64,000 nucleotides of DNA from DATATJ01 sp963789075 (lineage in GTDB: Bacteria; Acidobacteriota; Vicinamibacteria; Vicinamibacterales; CAVVIG01), in the NCBI GenBank assembly GCA_963789075.1, contig CAWBJQ010000014.1:434001-498000 (forward strand). Reading direction: 5' to 3'. Below the pieces are notes generated by a model, which did not search any database, was not told where the DNA came from, and saw only the letters and a program-made list of their open reading frames with translations. Position 1 is the stretch's first letter; each line of letters opens with the position of its first letter. The translations under genes were made by a program, and so were the position numbers. Positions 20,144 through 30,142 of this stretch are shown here, one piece after another.

Positions 20144-22240
20144 TCAGACCTCTTCCACCTCCCCGCCTGCGCGCTCGGCTTTCGCAGTCGCGATGATTTT
20201 CGTCTGCAGGTGCGCCGGCACCTCGTCGTAGTGCGAGTACTCCATGTGGTACGAGCCGCGGCCGCCGGTGGCAGACGTCAGGTGCTGCTCGTAGGTGAGC
20301 ATCTCCGACATCGGCACCTGCGCCTTGATCACCGTCGTCACCCCGCGTGTGTCCATGCCGGCGATGCGTCCGCGGCGGCCGTTCAGATCACCCATCAGAT
20401 CGCCCGCGAAGTCGGATGGCGCGTACACCTCGACGTTCATGATCGGCTCGAGGATGGTCGGACGCGCGCGCGTCATGGCGTCCTTGAAGGCGAGAGAGCC
20501 CGCCAGCTTGAACGAGAGCTCGTTCGAGTCGACGTCGTGGTACGAACCGTCGTACACGGTGACGCGGAAATCGACCATCGGGTAGCCCGCGAGGCACCCG
20601 CGCGTGCGCGCGTCCTGAATACCTTTTTCGACGGCCGGCACGAACTGCCGCGGGATTGAACCACCGAAAATGTCGTCGACGAACTCGAAGTCTGCGCCGC
20701 GCTGCAGCGGCTCCACGCGGATCTTGCAGTCGCCGAATTGCCCGTGCCCGCCCGTCTGCTTTTTGTGGCGGCCGTGCGCTTCGGTGGACGCCTTGATGGT
20801 CTCGCGATAGGGAATGCGCGGCGGCTTGAGATTCACGTCGACGCCGAAGCGGCGCTTCAGCTTCGCGACCGTGACCTCGATGTGCAGCTGGCCCTGTCCC
20901 GAGAGCAGCAGCTCCTTCGTCTGCGGGTCGCGGCTGTAGCGAATCGACGGATCTTCTTCCTCGAGGCGGTGCATCGAGGTGCTGATCTTGTCCTCGTCGC
21001 CGCGGCTCTTCGGCTCGATCGCATACGCGAGGACCGGCTCCGGAAACGTCACGGCCGGAAACGTCAGATCGTCGGCGCGATCGCCCAGCGTGTCGTTCGT
21101 CAGCGTGTCCTTCAGTTTGGCCACGGCGCCGAGGTCGCCCGCCTTCACCTCCGGCACGTTCGTCTGCGTCTTGCCCTGCAACAAGGTGACGTGCCCGAGC
21201 CGCTCCGGTGTCTCGCGCGTTTTGTTCTGCACGGTCGAATCGGCTTTGACAGTACCCGACACGACGCGGAACAGCGTGATCCGCCCGGCGAACGGATCGG
21301 CGATTGTCTTCCAGACGAACGCCTCGGTTGGACCCTTCTCATCGGCCGGCCGCTGCACGGTCCGTCCGTCCTTGGCGACACCGTTGTACGGCCGCTCGGC
21401 GGGCGACGGCAGGTACGACACGATGGCGTCGAGCAACTGCGGCACGCCGACATTCGCCAGCGCGGACGTGCACACGAGCGGAAACAGCTTGCCGGCCGCG
21501 GTCGCTGTCCGCAGCCCAGCCACGAGCTCTTCGTCGGTCAGCGTACCGGCTTCGAAGAATTTCTCCATCAGCTTCTCGTCGGATTCGGCGACCATCTCGA
21601 TGAGCGCGTCCCGGGCGGCATCGACCGCCGCCGTCATGCTCGCGGGCACCGCTGATTCCGTGAATGCGCCGCCGCCACCAGTCTGATAGGTGAACGCCTT
21701 CCTCGTAATCAGGTCGACCACGCCCGTGAAGTCCCGTTCCTCGCCGATCGGCAGCTGAATCGGCATGACGGCGCGGCTGCATAGGTCGCGCAGCGACTGC
21801 AGCGAGCGATCGAGGCTCGCGCGATCGCGGTCGAGACGATTGAGCACGATCAGCCGCGGCAGCGCCAGTTCTTCGGCAGCCGCCCATACTTTCTCGGTCT
21901 GCACCATCACGCCGGCCACCGCGTCGACGACGACGAGCGCCCCGTCGGCGACCTGCAGCGCTGCGCGCGCGTCGCTGTAGAAGTTGCCCATGCCGGGGGT
22001 GTCGATCAGATTGATCTTCTGCCGGTTCCACTCGGCGTACGCCAGGCTCGCCGAGAGCGTGTGCTTGCGGGCGATCTCCTCTTCGTCGAAATCGGTGATG
22101 GTCGTGCCTTCGTCGACGGTGCCGAAGCGATTGACCGCGCCGGCGTCTGAGAGGATGGCTGAAGTGAGTTGCGTCTTGCCGGCTGCGCTGTGACCGATGA
22201 GCGCGACATTTCTGATGCTGGCGGCGTCGTAGACCTTCAT
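20144..22240 (-). CDS. EF-G paralogue (EF-G2-like GTPase)
   Basis: The 698-residue product has the full EF-G domain layout but divergent GTPase motifs: G1 GHSAAGKT (16–23) for AHIDAGKT, DTPGMGNF for DTPGHVDF, and NRLDRD for NKMD. The domain IV segment GGHGQFGDCKI and domain V are present. The start at 22240 (MKVYDAASIRN) is preceded by AAGGGAG. EF-G-like proteins of this type occur beside canonical FusA in many bacteria, and their role (stress, recycling or antibiotic tolerance) is unsettled. It converges on rplQ. Confidence 0.9.
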   Translation of the reverse strand: MKVYDAASIRNVALIGHSAAGKTQLTSAILSDAGAVNRFGTVDEGTTITDFDEEEIARKHTLSASLAYAEWNRQKINLIDTPGMGNFYSDARAALQVADGALVVVDAVAGVMVQTEKVWAAAEELALPRLIVLNRLDRDRASLDRSLQSLRDLCSRAVMPIQLPIGEERDFTGVVDLITRKAFTYQTGGGGAFTESAVPASMTAAVDAARDALIEMVAESDEKLMEKFFEAGTLTDEELVAGLRTATAAGKLFPLVCTSALANVGVPQLLDAIVSYLPSPAERPYNGVAKDGRTVQRPADEKGPTEAFVWKTIADPFAGRITLFRVVSGTVKADSTVQNKTRETPERLGHVTLLQGKTQTNVPEVKAGDLGAVAKLKDTLTNDTLGDRADDLTFPAVTFPEPVLAYAIEPKSRGDEDKISTSMHRLEEEDPSIRYSRDPQTKELLLSGQGQLHIEVTVAKLKRRFGVDVNLKPPRIPYRETIKASTEAHGRHKKQTGGHGQFGDCKIRVEPLQRGADFEFVDDIFGGSIPRQFVPAVEKGIQDARTRGCLAGYPMVDFRVTVYDGSYHDVDSNELSFKLAGSLAFKDAMTRARPTILEPIMNVEVYAPSDFAGDLMGDLNGRRGRIAGMDTRGVTTVIKAQVPMSEMLTYEQHLTSATGGRGSYHMEYSHYDEVPAHLQTKIIATAKAERAGGEVEEV

Positions 22241-22255
22241 AGGGGGGGAACTCCC

Positions 22256-22335
22256 TTTGAGATTTGGTGAGTTGGTGTGGGTGCCTTGGTGAGCTCGAAT
22301 CACCAAGACGCCCGTTCACCAACTCACCAAATATG
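22256..22335. repeat. TTGGTGAG octad inverted repeat
   Basis: Upstream of the EF-G paralogue: GATTTGGTGAGTTGGTG units and the mirror TTCACCAACTCACCAAAT arm. It is the word family of 12625–12695. Confidence 0.8.
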
Positions 22336-22417
22336 GGCGTCTGTCATACGCGCATCATATTGCCGCGGCGCGGCGGTCGCAAGGCGTGGGCGCTGATGCT
22401 CAGGTAGCGCGAAGGCT

Positions 22418-22888
22418 TTAGCCGAGCGTTGGGCGGGAGCCGGGCGACAGCACGCGCTCGATCGTGGCGATGGCGTCCATGACGCGTCGGCGCTCGCCGG
22501 TCGAGAGACGGCGCAGCGCCCGCTCCGCCTGCTGTTGCGACCGGCCGTCGATGATGGCGACCTCGCGGCGTCCGGCAGCCGTGAGCCGCAGCGTGCGCCG
22601 CCGGCCGTCGAGCGGCGCGCGCTCGCGGCGCAGCAGGCCGTCGCGCTCGAAGGCGGTCAGGACGCGGCTGATGTACCCGGCATTGAGCCCGAGTGCGGCG
22701 ACCAGCTCGGTCGCGGTCAGCTGATCGCTGCGCCCGAGCTCGTAGAGCATCCTGGCTTGCGTCACCGAGTAGCGCGTCTGCAGGTACGCCGGCTCCAGAA
22801 GCCCGGTCAGTTTTGTATAGAAGCGCGTGAAGCGGCGCAGCGCGGCCGCTGAGGCGGCGAGCGTGGAAGGCGACTGGATGCGAGACAT
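22418..22888 (-). CDS. MarR-family transcriptional regulator
   Basis: A 156-residue winged-helix protein. The wHTH reads LTATELVAALGLNAGYISRVLTAFERDGLLRR followed by the wing APLDGRRRTLRLTAAG. The start is taken at MSRIQSP (22888). It lies 61 bp downstream of the last permease gene on the same strand, so it may be co-transcribed with the exporter and could regulate it; the ligand is unknown. Confidence 0.88.
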   Translation of the reverse strand: MSRIQSPSTLAASAAALRRFTRFYTKLTGLLEPAYLQTRYSVTQARMLYELGRSDQLTATELVAALGLNAGYISRVLTAFERDGLLRRERAPLDGRRRTLRLTAAGRREVAIIDGRSQQQAERALRRLSTGERRRVMDAIATIERVLSPGSRPTLG

Positions 22889-22949
22889 GGATCGACTGCG
22901 ACGGTAGCACAACCCGTCGGTGCTTCAGGCAACTGCGCGGATCGTGGGG

Positions 22950-24250
22950 CTATTCGTAGCGGAGAGCGTCGATCGGGTCGAGGCGCGACGCTTTGACCGC
23001 CGGATACATCCCGAAGAAGATCCCGACCGAGGCGGAAAATCCGAGGCCGATCGCGAACGACCACCAGGGCAGCGAGATCGGGAACCCGGAAATCCAGTGG
23101 ACGCCCCAGCCGATGGAGGCGCCGAGCGCGACGCCGATCAGCCCGCCAACCGACGTCAGGAACGCCGCTTCCATCAGGAACTGAAAGAGAATTTCGGCGC
23201 GGCGGGCGCCCAGCGCCTTGCGGACGCCGATTTCCCGCGTGCGCTCGGTGACCGAGATCGACATGATCGCCATCACGCCGATGCCGCCGACCATCAACGC
23301 GATCGACGAGATCACCACGAGCGCGAAGAACGTGCCCTGGCTGATGCGGTCCCAGAGCTTGAGGAATTGATCCTGGGTGCCGAGGTCGAAATCGTCGGGA
23401 TCGTCCAGCTTCAGGTTGTGCCGGCTGCGCATCACCCGGCGCACATCGTCGAGCGCCGCGTCCTGGCGTGATGCCGTCGCGCGGCACGAGTGAGATCTGA
23501 ATGTTGACGATCGTTCCCATCCGGCCGACGCGGAACGCCCGCAGGCCGTAGATGCGCTGATACACCGTGTACGGGATGACCACGAAGTCGTCGGCGTTCA
23601 GGTTGAAGCCGCCGGCGGTGGGCCGCTTGTCGAACACGCCCACGACCTGGAAGCGCTCGTTGCCGACGCGCACGGTCTTGCCGATGGGATCGATGCCGTT
23701 CGGCTCGAACAGCAATTTGTACGCGGTGTTGCCGAGCACGCACACGTTCTTGTGGAACAGCACTTCGGTGCCGTTGAAGAACCGGCCGGACAGGAACTGG
23801 ATGCGCGTGCCCTCGGCGAAATTCTCGCTGGTGCCGAAGACGATGATCGGCTTGGTCTTCTGTTGACCGTAGAAGACGCGCCCCTGGGTCGGCGGCCCGA
23901 CGCCCGCGCCCAGCTCGACGTCGACCAGCTGGATGGTGGACGCCTGCTGCTCGAGCGCGCGCGCGTCGGAGATCGTCAGGTTCGGCCGCTTCAGCAGATC
24001 CCGGATCTCGGCACCGTTGGCAAAGCTGGTGATGCCGAAGCGCTGTACGGTGATGGTGTTGGGGCCGAGCTGCGCGAATCATGTCGCGCAGCGACTCGTC
24101 GAACCCGCGCACCATCGCCGTCATGCCGACGATCGACGTGATGCCGATGACGACGCCGAGGACCGTGAGCGCCGAGCGCATCTTGTTGGTGCGCACGGTG
24201 TCGAACGCCATCGACACGACTTCGCCGAAAAGACTGAGGCGGAAGGCCAT
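22950..24250 (-). CDS. MacB-type ABC transporter permease (two frameshifts)
   Basis: MacB/FtsX-type permease: N-terminal membrane segment with TVRTNKMRSALTVLGVVIGITSIVGM, a periplasmic MacB-PCD region, and a C-terminal FtsX domain with three membrane helices (MVGGIGVMAIMSISVTERTREIGVRKALGARR, GLIGVALGASIG). Two surplus bases, near 24078 (coding CGCGCAG for CGCCAG) and 23474 (ACGCCAGG for ACGCAGG), split it; corrected length is 432 residues. It works with the HlyD adaptor and sister permease beside it. No ATPase domain is present. Confidence 0.88.
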
Positions 24251-24259
24251 GGCTATGAA

Positions 24260-24340
24260 GAGCTCTCCACCACGGAGGACACGGAGGTCGAGAACTTTAC
24301 AAAAAGGATTGTTCCTTCGTGTTCGTGCCCTTCGTGGTTG
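24260..24340. repeat. CACGGAGGA nonad hairpin element
   Basis: Between the two permease genes. Read on the minus strand: ACCACGAAGGGCACGAACACGAAGG, a loop containing CAATCCTTTTTG, then CCTCCGTGTCCTCCGTGGTGGAGAG ending about 15 nt before the downstream start codon. It is one of seven copies in the window. Confidence 0.8.
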
Positions 24341-24356
24341 ATCGTTGAAGTCCGGA

Positions 24357-25586
24357 TCATTCCCGCCTCAGCGCCTCGATCGGATCGAGCCGTGCGGCGC
24401 GCATCGCCGGATACAGCCCGAACGTGAGCCCGACCACCGCCGTGATGCCGATGCCGAGCGCCACCGACCAGGCCTCGATCGTCGCCGGAATCGGCGTGAA
24501 CGAGGCGATGGTCAGCGGCGATCGCCGCGCCCAGCATCGTGCCGACGATGCCGCCGAAGACCGAGAGGACGACCGATTCGGTGAGCATCTGCGACAGGAT
24601 GTCGGACCGCCGCGCGCCCAGCGCCTTCCGGAGCCCGATCTCGCGCGTGCGCTCGGTGACGACCATCAGCATGATGTTCATGATGACGATGCCCCCGACG
24701 ACGAGCGACAGCGCGACGACGCCGATCAGCACGGCGAAGATGCCGTTGGTCGCCGAGTGATAGATGTCGAGAATCGTGTCGGACGTGAAGATGCCGAAGT
24801 TGTCGTTCTGCTTCGGCTTCAGCCGCCGCGCAATCCGCAGGGCGATCGTCGCCTCGTCGATCGCCTGCGAGATCTGCGCGAGATCGCGCGGCTTGACCGT
24901 GAGCGTCAGCTGCCGCCGCGAGCCGAACATCATCTGGAACTGGCCGAGCGGGATCACCGCGAACTCGTCCTGCGACTGGCCGAGCAGCGAGCCTCGCTTG
25001 GCGCTGACGCCGACGATGCGAAAGTGGACGCCCTCGATCTCGATCGTCTTCTCGATCGGATCGATGTCCGGGCCGAACAGGCGATCCGCCGTCTTCCACC
25101 CGACGACGGTCACCGGCCGCGAGCTGGCGACCTCGGTCGGGCTCATGAGACGCCCGCGCTCGGCGTCGAAGCTCGAGAAGTTGACGTACTCGGGCGTCAC
25201 GCCCTGGATCCGCGTCTGGTCGATCGACTTGTCGCGAAACGTGATGCGGCCGTTGCCGGTGGAATCGACCATCACGGCCGAGGCCAGCTCGCTGTACCGC
25301 CGGATCGCGCGCGCATCCTGGAGCGTGATGCGCGGATTACTCCGGACCTTGTCGAAGTCGTCGTCGCTGCGGGTGATGGGGAACTGCTGGATGTTGAAGG
25401 AATCCGCGCCCGGCCTGATTCAGGATCGCGTCTTTCACCGAGGCGTTCAGCCCTTGAATCATCGACACGACGGCGATGATCGACGTGACCGCGACGATGT
25501 TGCCGAGGACGGTCATGAACGACCGCAGCTTGGCGGCCCAGATCGCGCTCGAGCGCGATGCCGGCGGAGTCGAGGAATTTGTTCAT
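24357..25586 (-). CDS. MacB-type ABC transporter permease (three frameshifts)
   Basis: Second permease of the same family: MNKFLDSAGIAL…AAKLRSFMTVLGNIVAV at the N-terminus, periplasmic domain with EIEGVHFRIVGVSAKRGSLLG, and an FtsX domain with VVGGIVIMNIMLMVVTERTREIGLRKALGARR. Surplus bases near 25551, 25410 and 24520 (coding CTCGAGC, GCCGGGCGCG and GCCGCTG) break the frame; corrected product 408 residues. Two MacB permeases in series suggest a heterodimeric exporter. Confidence 0.88.
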
Positions 25587-25652
25587 AGCAGGACAGGTTG
25601 GGCAGGCGGGGCAGGTTGGGCTGGTAGGACCCGCCCTTCCTGCCTATCCCGC

Positions 25653-26988
25653 CTATCGTTTTTTGCCGTTGTCCACCTTCACCAGATCGCCGTCCGCCAT
25701 GCCGCGCACCGAGTTGTAGGGACCGGTCACGACCTGGTCGCCCTCGTTCAGCCCGGACAGCACTTCGAAGTACTTGTCGCCGGCGATGCCCATCTTGATC
25801 GGCACGAACTCGACCTTGTTGTCGCGGACGACGAACACGCCTTCCGTTTCCTTGCGCGTTTCTCCCGGCTTCAGCTCGGCGGGTGCCGCCGCCGCGTCGG
25901 CGGTCCGTCTCCGCTTGTCGGTCTTCGGCGGCTTCACGACCTGTCCTTCCGAGTTGTACACGAGCTCGCGCACGGCGACAGCCGGAATCGGCACCGACGA
26001 CGACGCTCTTCCGCGTCGCCGTCGTGATGTCGGCGGTGCACGTGAAGCCGGGGCGCACGTTCGGGACCACTTCGTCGAGGACGACCTTCACCTTGAAGTT
26101 GGTCGCCTGCGTGCCCGTCGTCGCGCCGGCGGTCGCCGTCTGAATCGGGCTGTTGCCGATTTCGGTGACGTGTCCGCTGAACGATTTGTCCGGGATGGCG
26201 TCGATCGTGATCTTCGCCTTCTGCCCGAGCTGCACGCTCGGCACGTTGGTCTCGTCGACCTCGATTTCCCCCTGAATCGTCGACATGTCGGCGAGCGTCA
26301 TCAGCACGGTCCCGGCGTTGTTCATCGTGCCGATCATCACCATCTCGCCTTCCTGGATGCTGCGGGCGGTGACGATGCCGTCGATCGGCGAGACGATGCG
26401 CACCTTGCTCAGATCGTATTCGGCGCTGTCCAGGTTCGCGCGCTCCTGCGCGATGCGGCTGGCCTGTGCGTTCGCCGTCTTGTCGCGCTCGGACAACGAC
26501 GACTCGGCCACCTTCACGTCGTTCACGGCCTTATCGAGCAATTCGCGCGTCGTCAGCTGCTGCTCCCAGAGATCCTGCTGGCGCTTCAGGTTCTGGCGCG
26601 CCAGCTCCAGCTGCGCTTTGCCGGTCTCGACCGACTGGCGCATCTGCTCGAGCGTGACCTCCGCCCCCTTGAGCGACGCCTCGCCGTTGTCGACGCGCGA
26701 CCGCAGCGTCTTCGGATCGATCTGCAGCAGGAACTGCCCCTTGGAGACGCGATCGCCTTCGTTCACCGCGAGATTCACGACGCGGCCCACCGTGTCGCTG
26801 CTGACGTTGACGGTGCGCTCCGCCTGAATCTTGCCCGACGCCGAGACGACCGCGTCGAGATCGCGCTTCCGGATCTGCTCGGTCGTGACCGCGAGTCCCT
26901 TGTCTTTCCGAAAATACAGGTTCGCCGCCACAACCGCCGCGCCGACGAGCACCACCGCGACGACGATCAGTATGTTCTTCCGAGACAT
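25653..26988 (-). CDS. HlyD/RND-type membrane fusion (adaptor) protein (one frameshift)
   Basis: Periplasmic adaptor of an exporter. An N-terminal membrane anchor (ILIVVAVVLVGAAVVAANLYF) is followed by a barrel-sandwich (lipoyl) half SGKIQAERTVNVSSDTVGRV and a long coiled-coil hairpin (~90–200). The second lipoyl half is VRIVSPIDGIVTARSIQEGE, with beta-barrel and membrane-proximal domains after it. One surplus G near 25996 shifts the frame; corrected length 444 residues. It follows the YIP1 gene without a gap. Confidence 0.9.
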
Positions 26989-27730
26989 CTACGCTCCTGC
27001 TACCGCCGACTTGTACGCGGCGATGATCGCGCCGATCGCCACGTACACGACGATAAGGCATGTCGCGATCGGGCCCGTGCGCTTCTTGTAGAGAACACCC
27101 AGTCCAATGGCGAGGCTGATCGCCCACCAGAGGATGAACAGATCGATCGAGCCCAGCATCCGAGCGGCAAACGACCCCTCGTCCAGAAACGGCGCGAACA
27201 CTCCGAGACTGGTCGCGCTCGACATCGTTTCCCTGACGTAGTTGAGCGGCGTCGTGAAGAGCTGCGAGACTGCGAGCACCATCCCCGAGTGCACCACGAC
27301 GGCGAACGTCTGCTTGAACGTGCCGTCGCCGCCGAGCATCGCGGTGAACACGGCGAAGCTGATCCCGGCGATCAGCAGCGCCGCCAATGGCATCGTGACG
27401 AGCTGCGCTCCGGCCGCGAAATACGGCTGAGTACGGCAGCACCTTCTCCATTTGCGCGTACTGCGCGTCGGTCATCGGATGGCCGCTGAACGATTCCGCC
27501 TGGCGCGTCTGCTGATCGAGAAGCGCATCCTTGCCGACGTCGGTGGACAGAAACGCCGACACGCACGCGATCGAGAGCAGGACGATCAGCGCCAGCATGC
27601 CGAACCATCGCGGGTGCGCGGCGACGCCGGCATAGGTCGCGCGCGGCGATGTCAGGACGCCGATGGCCCGGGCCGGCAGGCTCTGCGGCGCAGGAGTGGC
27701 CGACGATTGGGTCGCAACCGTGTCTGTCAC
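26989..27730 (-). CDS. YIP1-family membrane protein (one frameshift)
   Basis: About 246 residues after removing one surplus C near 27428 (coding GCCGTAT). A short cytoplasmic N-terminus with RAIGVLTSPRATYAGVAAHPRW is followed by five or so hydrophobic segments, a pattern of bacterial YIP1-domain proteins often found beside exporters. GTG start. Function unknown. It is the first gene of the predicted exporter operon. Confidence 0.75.
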
Positions 27731-27804
27731 CTCACACCTCGATCTCGCAATGGATTCTCCCGATATATACGGCGCGACGTCTCCCGGTGTTCGTTTTCGC
27801 CGCG

Positions 27805-28287
27805 TCAGTCCCGTTCCCGGGCAGTCCGCCGCCGGCGCCTGGCCGCTGTGTCCGGCGGCGCGGCAAACAGCTTCCGCAGCACGCCCAGTCCGGCGATGAG
27901 CCGCCGGCGCGCCGTCCGATCGAGCGGCGCCAGCAGATCCGACAAGTGCGCCTCGGCGATGCGCCCGACGCGCTCGAGCGCCGCGCGCCCCGACGGCGTC
28001 AGGTCGATGAGCACGCTGCGGCGATCCTTGCCGGGCGCCGATCGCCGGATCCAGCCGCGGTGCACCAGTGCGGTCACCGAGTTGGACATCGTCGGCAGGC
28101 TGACGCCGCGCACGGAGGCGAGCTCCGTGAGGGTCCGGGAGCGCTCGCTGAGCGTCATCAGCAGCCCGAAATGGGCCGGAGCGGGCAGCTCGCCCGCGGA
28201 TCGGAGCTCCGCCGCGACGGTGCGCATCACGAGCGGCATGATTTCGAGCAGCTCGCGGGCGGCGTCGCGCGCCTGCGCACGATTCAT
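27805..28287 (-). CDS. MarR-family transcriptional regulator, exporter operon
   Basis: A 160-residue winged-helix regulator. It has LTELASVRGVSLPTMSNSVTALVHRGWIRR followed by the wing RSAPGKDRRSVLIDLTPSG, and an Arg-rich C-terminus. It precedes the YIP1-HlyD-permease genes on the same strand, so autoregulation plus control of the exporter is likely. A dyad immediately upstream of its start is the probable operator. Confidence 0.9.
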   Translation of the reverse strand: MNRAQARDAARELLEIMPLVMRTVAAELRSAGELPAPAHFGLLMTLSERSRTLTELASVRGVSLPTMSNSVTALVHRGWIRRSAPGKDRRSVLIDLTPSGRAALERVGRIAEAHLSDLLAPLDRTARRRLIAGLGVLRKLFAAPPDTAARRRRRTARERD

Positions 28288-28288
28288 A

Positions 28289-28318
28289 TTAAGGTGACCT
28301 AATGGTTAGGTGGGCTAA
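28289..28318. promoter_or_regulatory. Candidate MarR operator
   Basis: A dyad, CCTAA (28298–28302) – TGG – TTAGG (28306–28310), within AT-rich flanks, lies just upstream of the marR-like gene. Size and position fit a MarR binding site; binding is inferred. Confidence 0.5.
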
Positions 28319-28383
28319 GTTATCACGGCGTAACAGCGAGGTCAAATCGGCGCCCGAACCGCCGCCGGAGGGCACAAACGCTG

Positions 28384-28412
28384 TTGACAGTGGCTACTGT
28401 GCTGTTTACCAT
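28384..28412 (+). promoter_or_regulatory. Sigma-70-type promoter for the arginine decarboxylase gene
   Basis: TTGACA at 28384–28389 and TACCAT at 28407–28412 are separated by 17 bp. Transcription would begin near 28419, which excludes upstream start codons and supports the GTG at 28444. Confidence 0.6.
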
Positions 28413-28443
28413 GAGTTTTTCCCATGCGACAAAGGAGCGTGAT

Positions 28444-28995
28444 GTGGTCGGATTCGTGCCGAAGGAGATGTTCTTCACCAAAGGTGTCGGCAAGCATCGG
28501 GAGAAGCTGACCTCGTTCGAGCTCGCGCTCCGCTCGGCGGGCATCGCCGCGTGCAATCTGGTTCGCGTCTCGAGCATTTTTCCGCCGAAGTGCCGGATCC
28601 TGTCGCGCGCGCAGGGCGCCACGCGCCTCGAGCCCGGACAAGTCACCTTCGTCGTGATGTCCGAAGCCGCCACGCGTGAGCCGCATCGTTTGATCGCCGC
28701 CACCGTCGGCGTCGCGATTCCGCGCGATCGCGAGCTGTACGGCTACCTCTCGGAGCATCACAGCTTCGGCGAGAGCGAAGACATCGCCGCCGATTACGCC
28801 GAGGAGCTCGCGGCCGAAATGCTCGCGACCACGCTCGGACTCGACTTCGATCCGGACAAGAGCTGGGACGAGAAGAAGGAGATCTATCGCCTCTCGAACC
28901 AGATCGTCCGGACCCAGAACGTCACCCAGACCGCCATCGGCGACAAAAAAGGCCTCTGGACGACCGTCGTCGCCGCCGCCGTCCTCGTCGGCTGA
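28444..28995 (+). CDS. Pyruvoyl-dependent arginine decarboxylase
   Basis: Converts arginine to agmatine, using a pyruvoyl group made by self-cleavage instead of PLP. The core VGFVPKEMFFTKGVGKHREKL…NLVRVSSIFPPKCRIL contains the Ser-Ser cleavage motif (VSS) of the PvlArgDC family, and the C-terminal half has the GYLSEHHSFG and AEEMLATTLGLDF regions. The GTG at 28444 is chosen because AAAGGAG (28431–28437) lies 6 nt before it and a promoter overlaps the upstream candidates; this gives 183 residues. Likely role is polyamine synthesis or acid tolerance. Confidence 0.88.
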   Translation: MVGFVPKEMFFTKGVGKHREKLTSFELALRSAGIAACNLVRVSSIFPPKCRILSRAQGATRLEPGQVTFVVMSEAATREPHRLIAATVGVAIPRDRELYGYLSEHHSFGESEDIAADYAEELAAEMLATTLGLDFDPDKSWDEKKEIYRLSNQIVRTQNVTQTAIGDKKGLWTTVVAAAVLVG

Positions 28996-29010
28996 GCCGT
29001 CTCTCGCACG

Positions 29011-29032
29011 CCGTCGGCATTCCCGCCGACGG
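29011..29032 (+). terminator. Hairpin after the decarboxylase gene
   Basis: A perfect 8-bp stem CCGTCGGC/GCCGACGG with loop ATTCCC lies 15 bp after the stop. Only a weak T run follows, so it may be a leaky terminator or an mRNA stabiliser. Confidence 0.5.
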
Positions 29033-29052
29033 TTCCACCCGATAACAGGTCT

Positions 29053-30091
29053 ATGCGGATCCCTCTTGCACGTTCCTGCGGCCCTCGCGGCCGCCGTTCT
29101 CGTCGTGTCTGCCGCGCCAGCCCGCGCGCAGATCTATGAATCCGTGGGCACTCGCGCGCAGGGCATGGGCGGCGCCTTCGTCGCGATCGCCGACGATGCG
29201 ACGGCGACCTGGTGGAATCCGGCCGGCGTGGCCGGGGGCGCCTACGCCAACGCCGTGATCGAATACGGCCAGATGCAACAGCCGCGTGACCAGCGCGACG
29301 CTTCAGGCCAGCCGGTGGACGCCTGGCGGACCCGTCCGCGCGGGTTTGCCCTGGCATTTCCGGCGCTGGGATTGAGCTATTACCGGCTGTCGCTCAGTGA
29401 AATGCAGCCGATTTCCCCTACAGCGGCGGGCGGCGTCAGCCGACAAGATCAGGGCACTGCCAGCGTCCGTTTGCGCGCCCTGGTGCTCGACCAGTTCGGC
29501 GCGACGGTCGGCCAATCGATCGGGAATCACCTGGTGATCGGGTCAACGCTCAAGCTGGTGCGCGGATCGATCGTCAGCGCACCGGTCGGATCGGCGGACG
29601 CGTCGCTGGACGCGGCGCAAGCGCTCACTGGCAGCACTGAAACGCACGCCGATCTCGACCTGGGCGTGATGGCGACGTTCGGGCATTTCCGCGCGGGCGC
29701 CGCCGTGAAGAACGTGCGCGCGCCGGAGTTCGGCGCCGGCGACGATCGCATGGCGTTGGCGCGCCAGGGGCGCGCGGGTATCGCTGTGGTCGGTAAATCG
29801 CCGGGCATCATCAACGAGATTGCGCTGGCGTTCGATGCCGACCTGACGAAGACGATGACGGCGGTTGGGGAGGAGCGGCACGTGGCCGGAGGAATCGAGG
29901 CCTTCACGCTGAAGAACCACCTCGGCCTTCGGGCTGGATTGAGCGGGAACACCATCGGCGCGGCACGGGTCTCGCCGAGCGTGGGCGCCAGCCTCGGCTG
30001 GCGGTCGAGCGTGTACGTCGAGGGGCAACTCACCGGCGGCGACGATCAGGCCCGACACGGATGGGGGGTCGACCTGAGACTGACGTTTTAG
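29053..30091 (+). CDS. Outer-membrane beta-barrel protein, PorV/TraF-like
   Basis: Resembles the UPF0164/TraF/PorV group. After the signal sequence come YESVGTRAQGMGGAFVAIADDATATWWNPAGVAGG (the motif shared by these barrels), alternating strands, and a C-terminal aromatic residue (DLRLTF). The ATG at 29053 and the body are in different frames; dropping one C near 29061 gives a plausible signal peptide MRILLHVPAALAAAVLVVSA. Otherwise translation would start at TTG 29066. Likely an outer-membrane channel. Confidence 0.75.
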
Positions 30092-30125
30092 GGCACTTTT
30101 GCCAATTTTTGTCAATCAGCACAAC

Positions 30126-30131
30126 TATAAT
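30126..30131 (+). promoter_or_regulatory. TATAAT -10 box ahead of pilB
   Basis: A perfect TATAAT in a locally AT-rich stretch, with no good -35. The predicted start of transcription is about 5 nt before the pilB ATG, and no Shine-Dalgarno precedes that ATG, so the pilB mRNA may be leaderless. Confidence 0.45.
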
Positions 30132-30142
30132 CTCATCATTTA

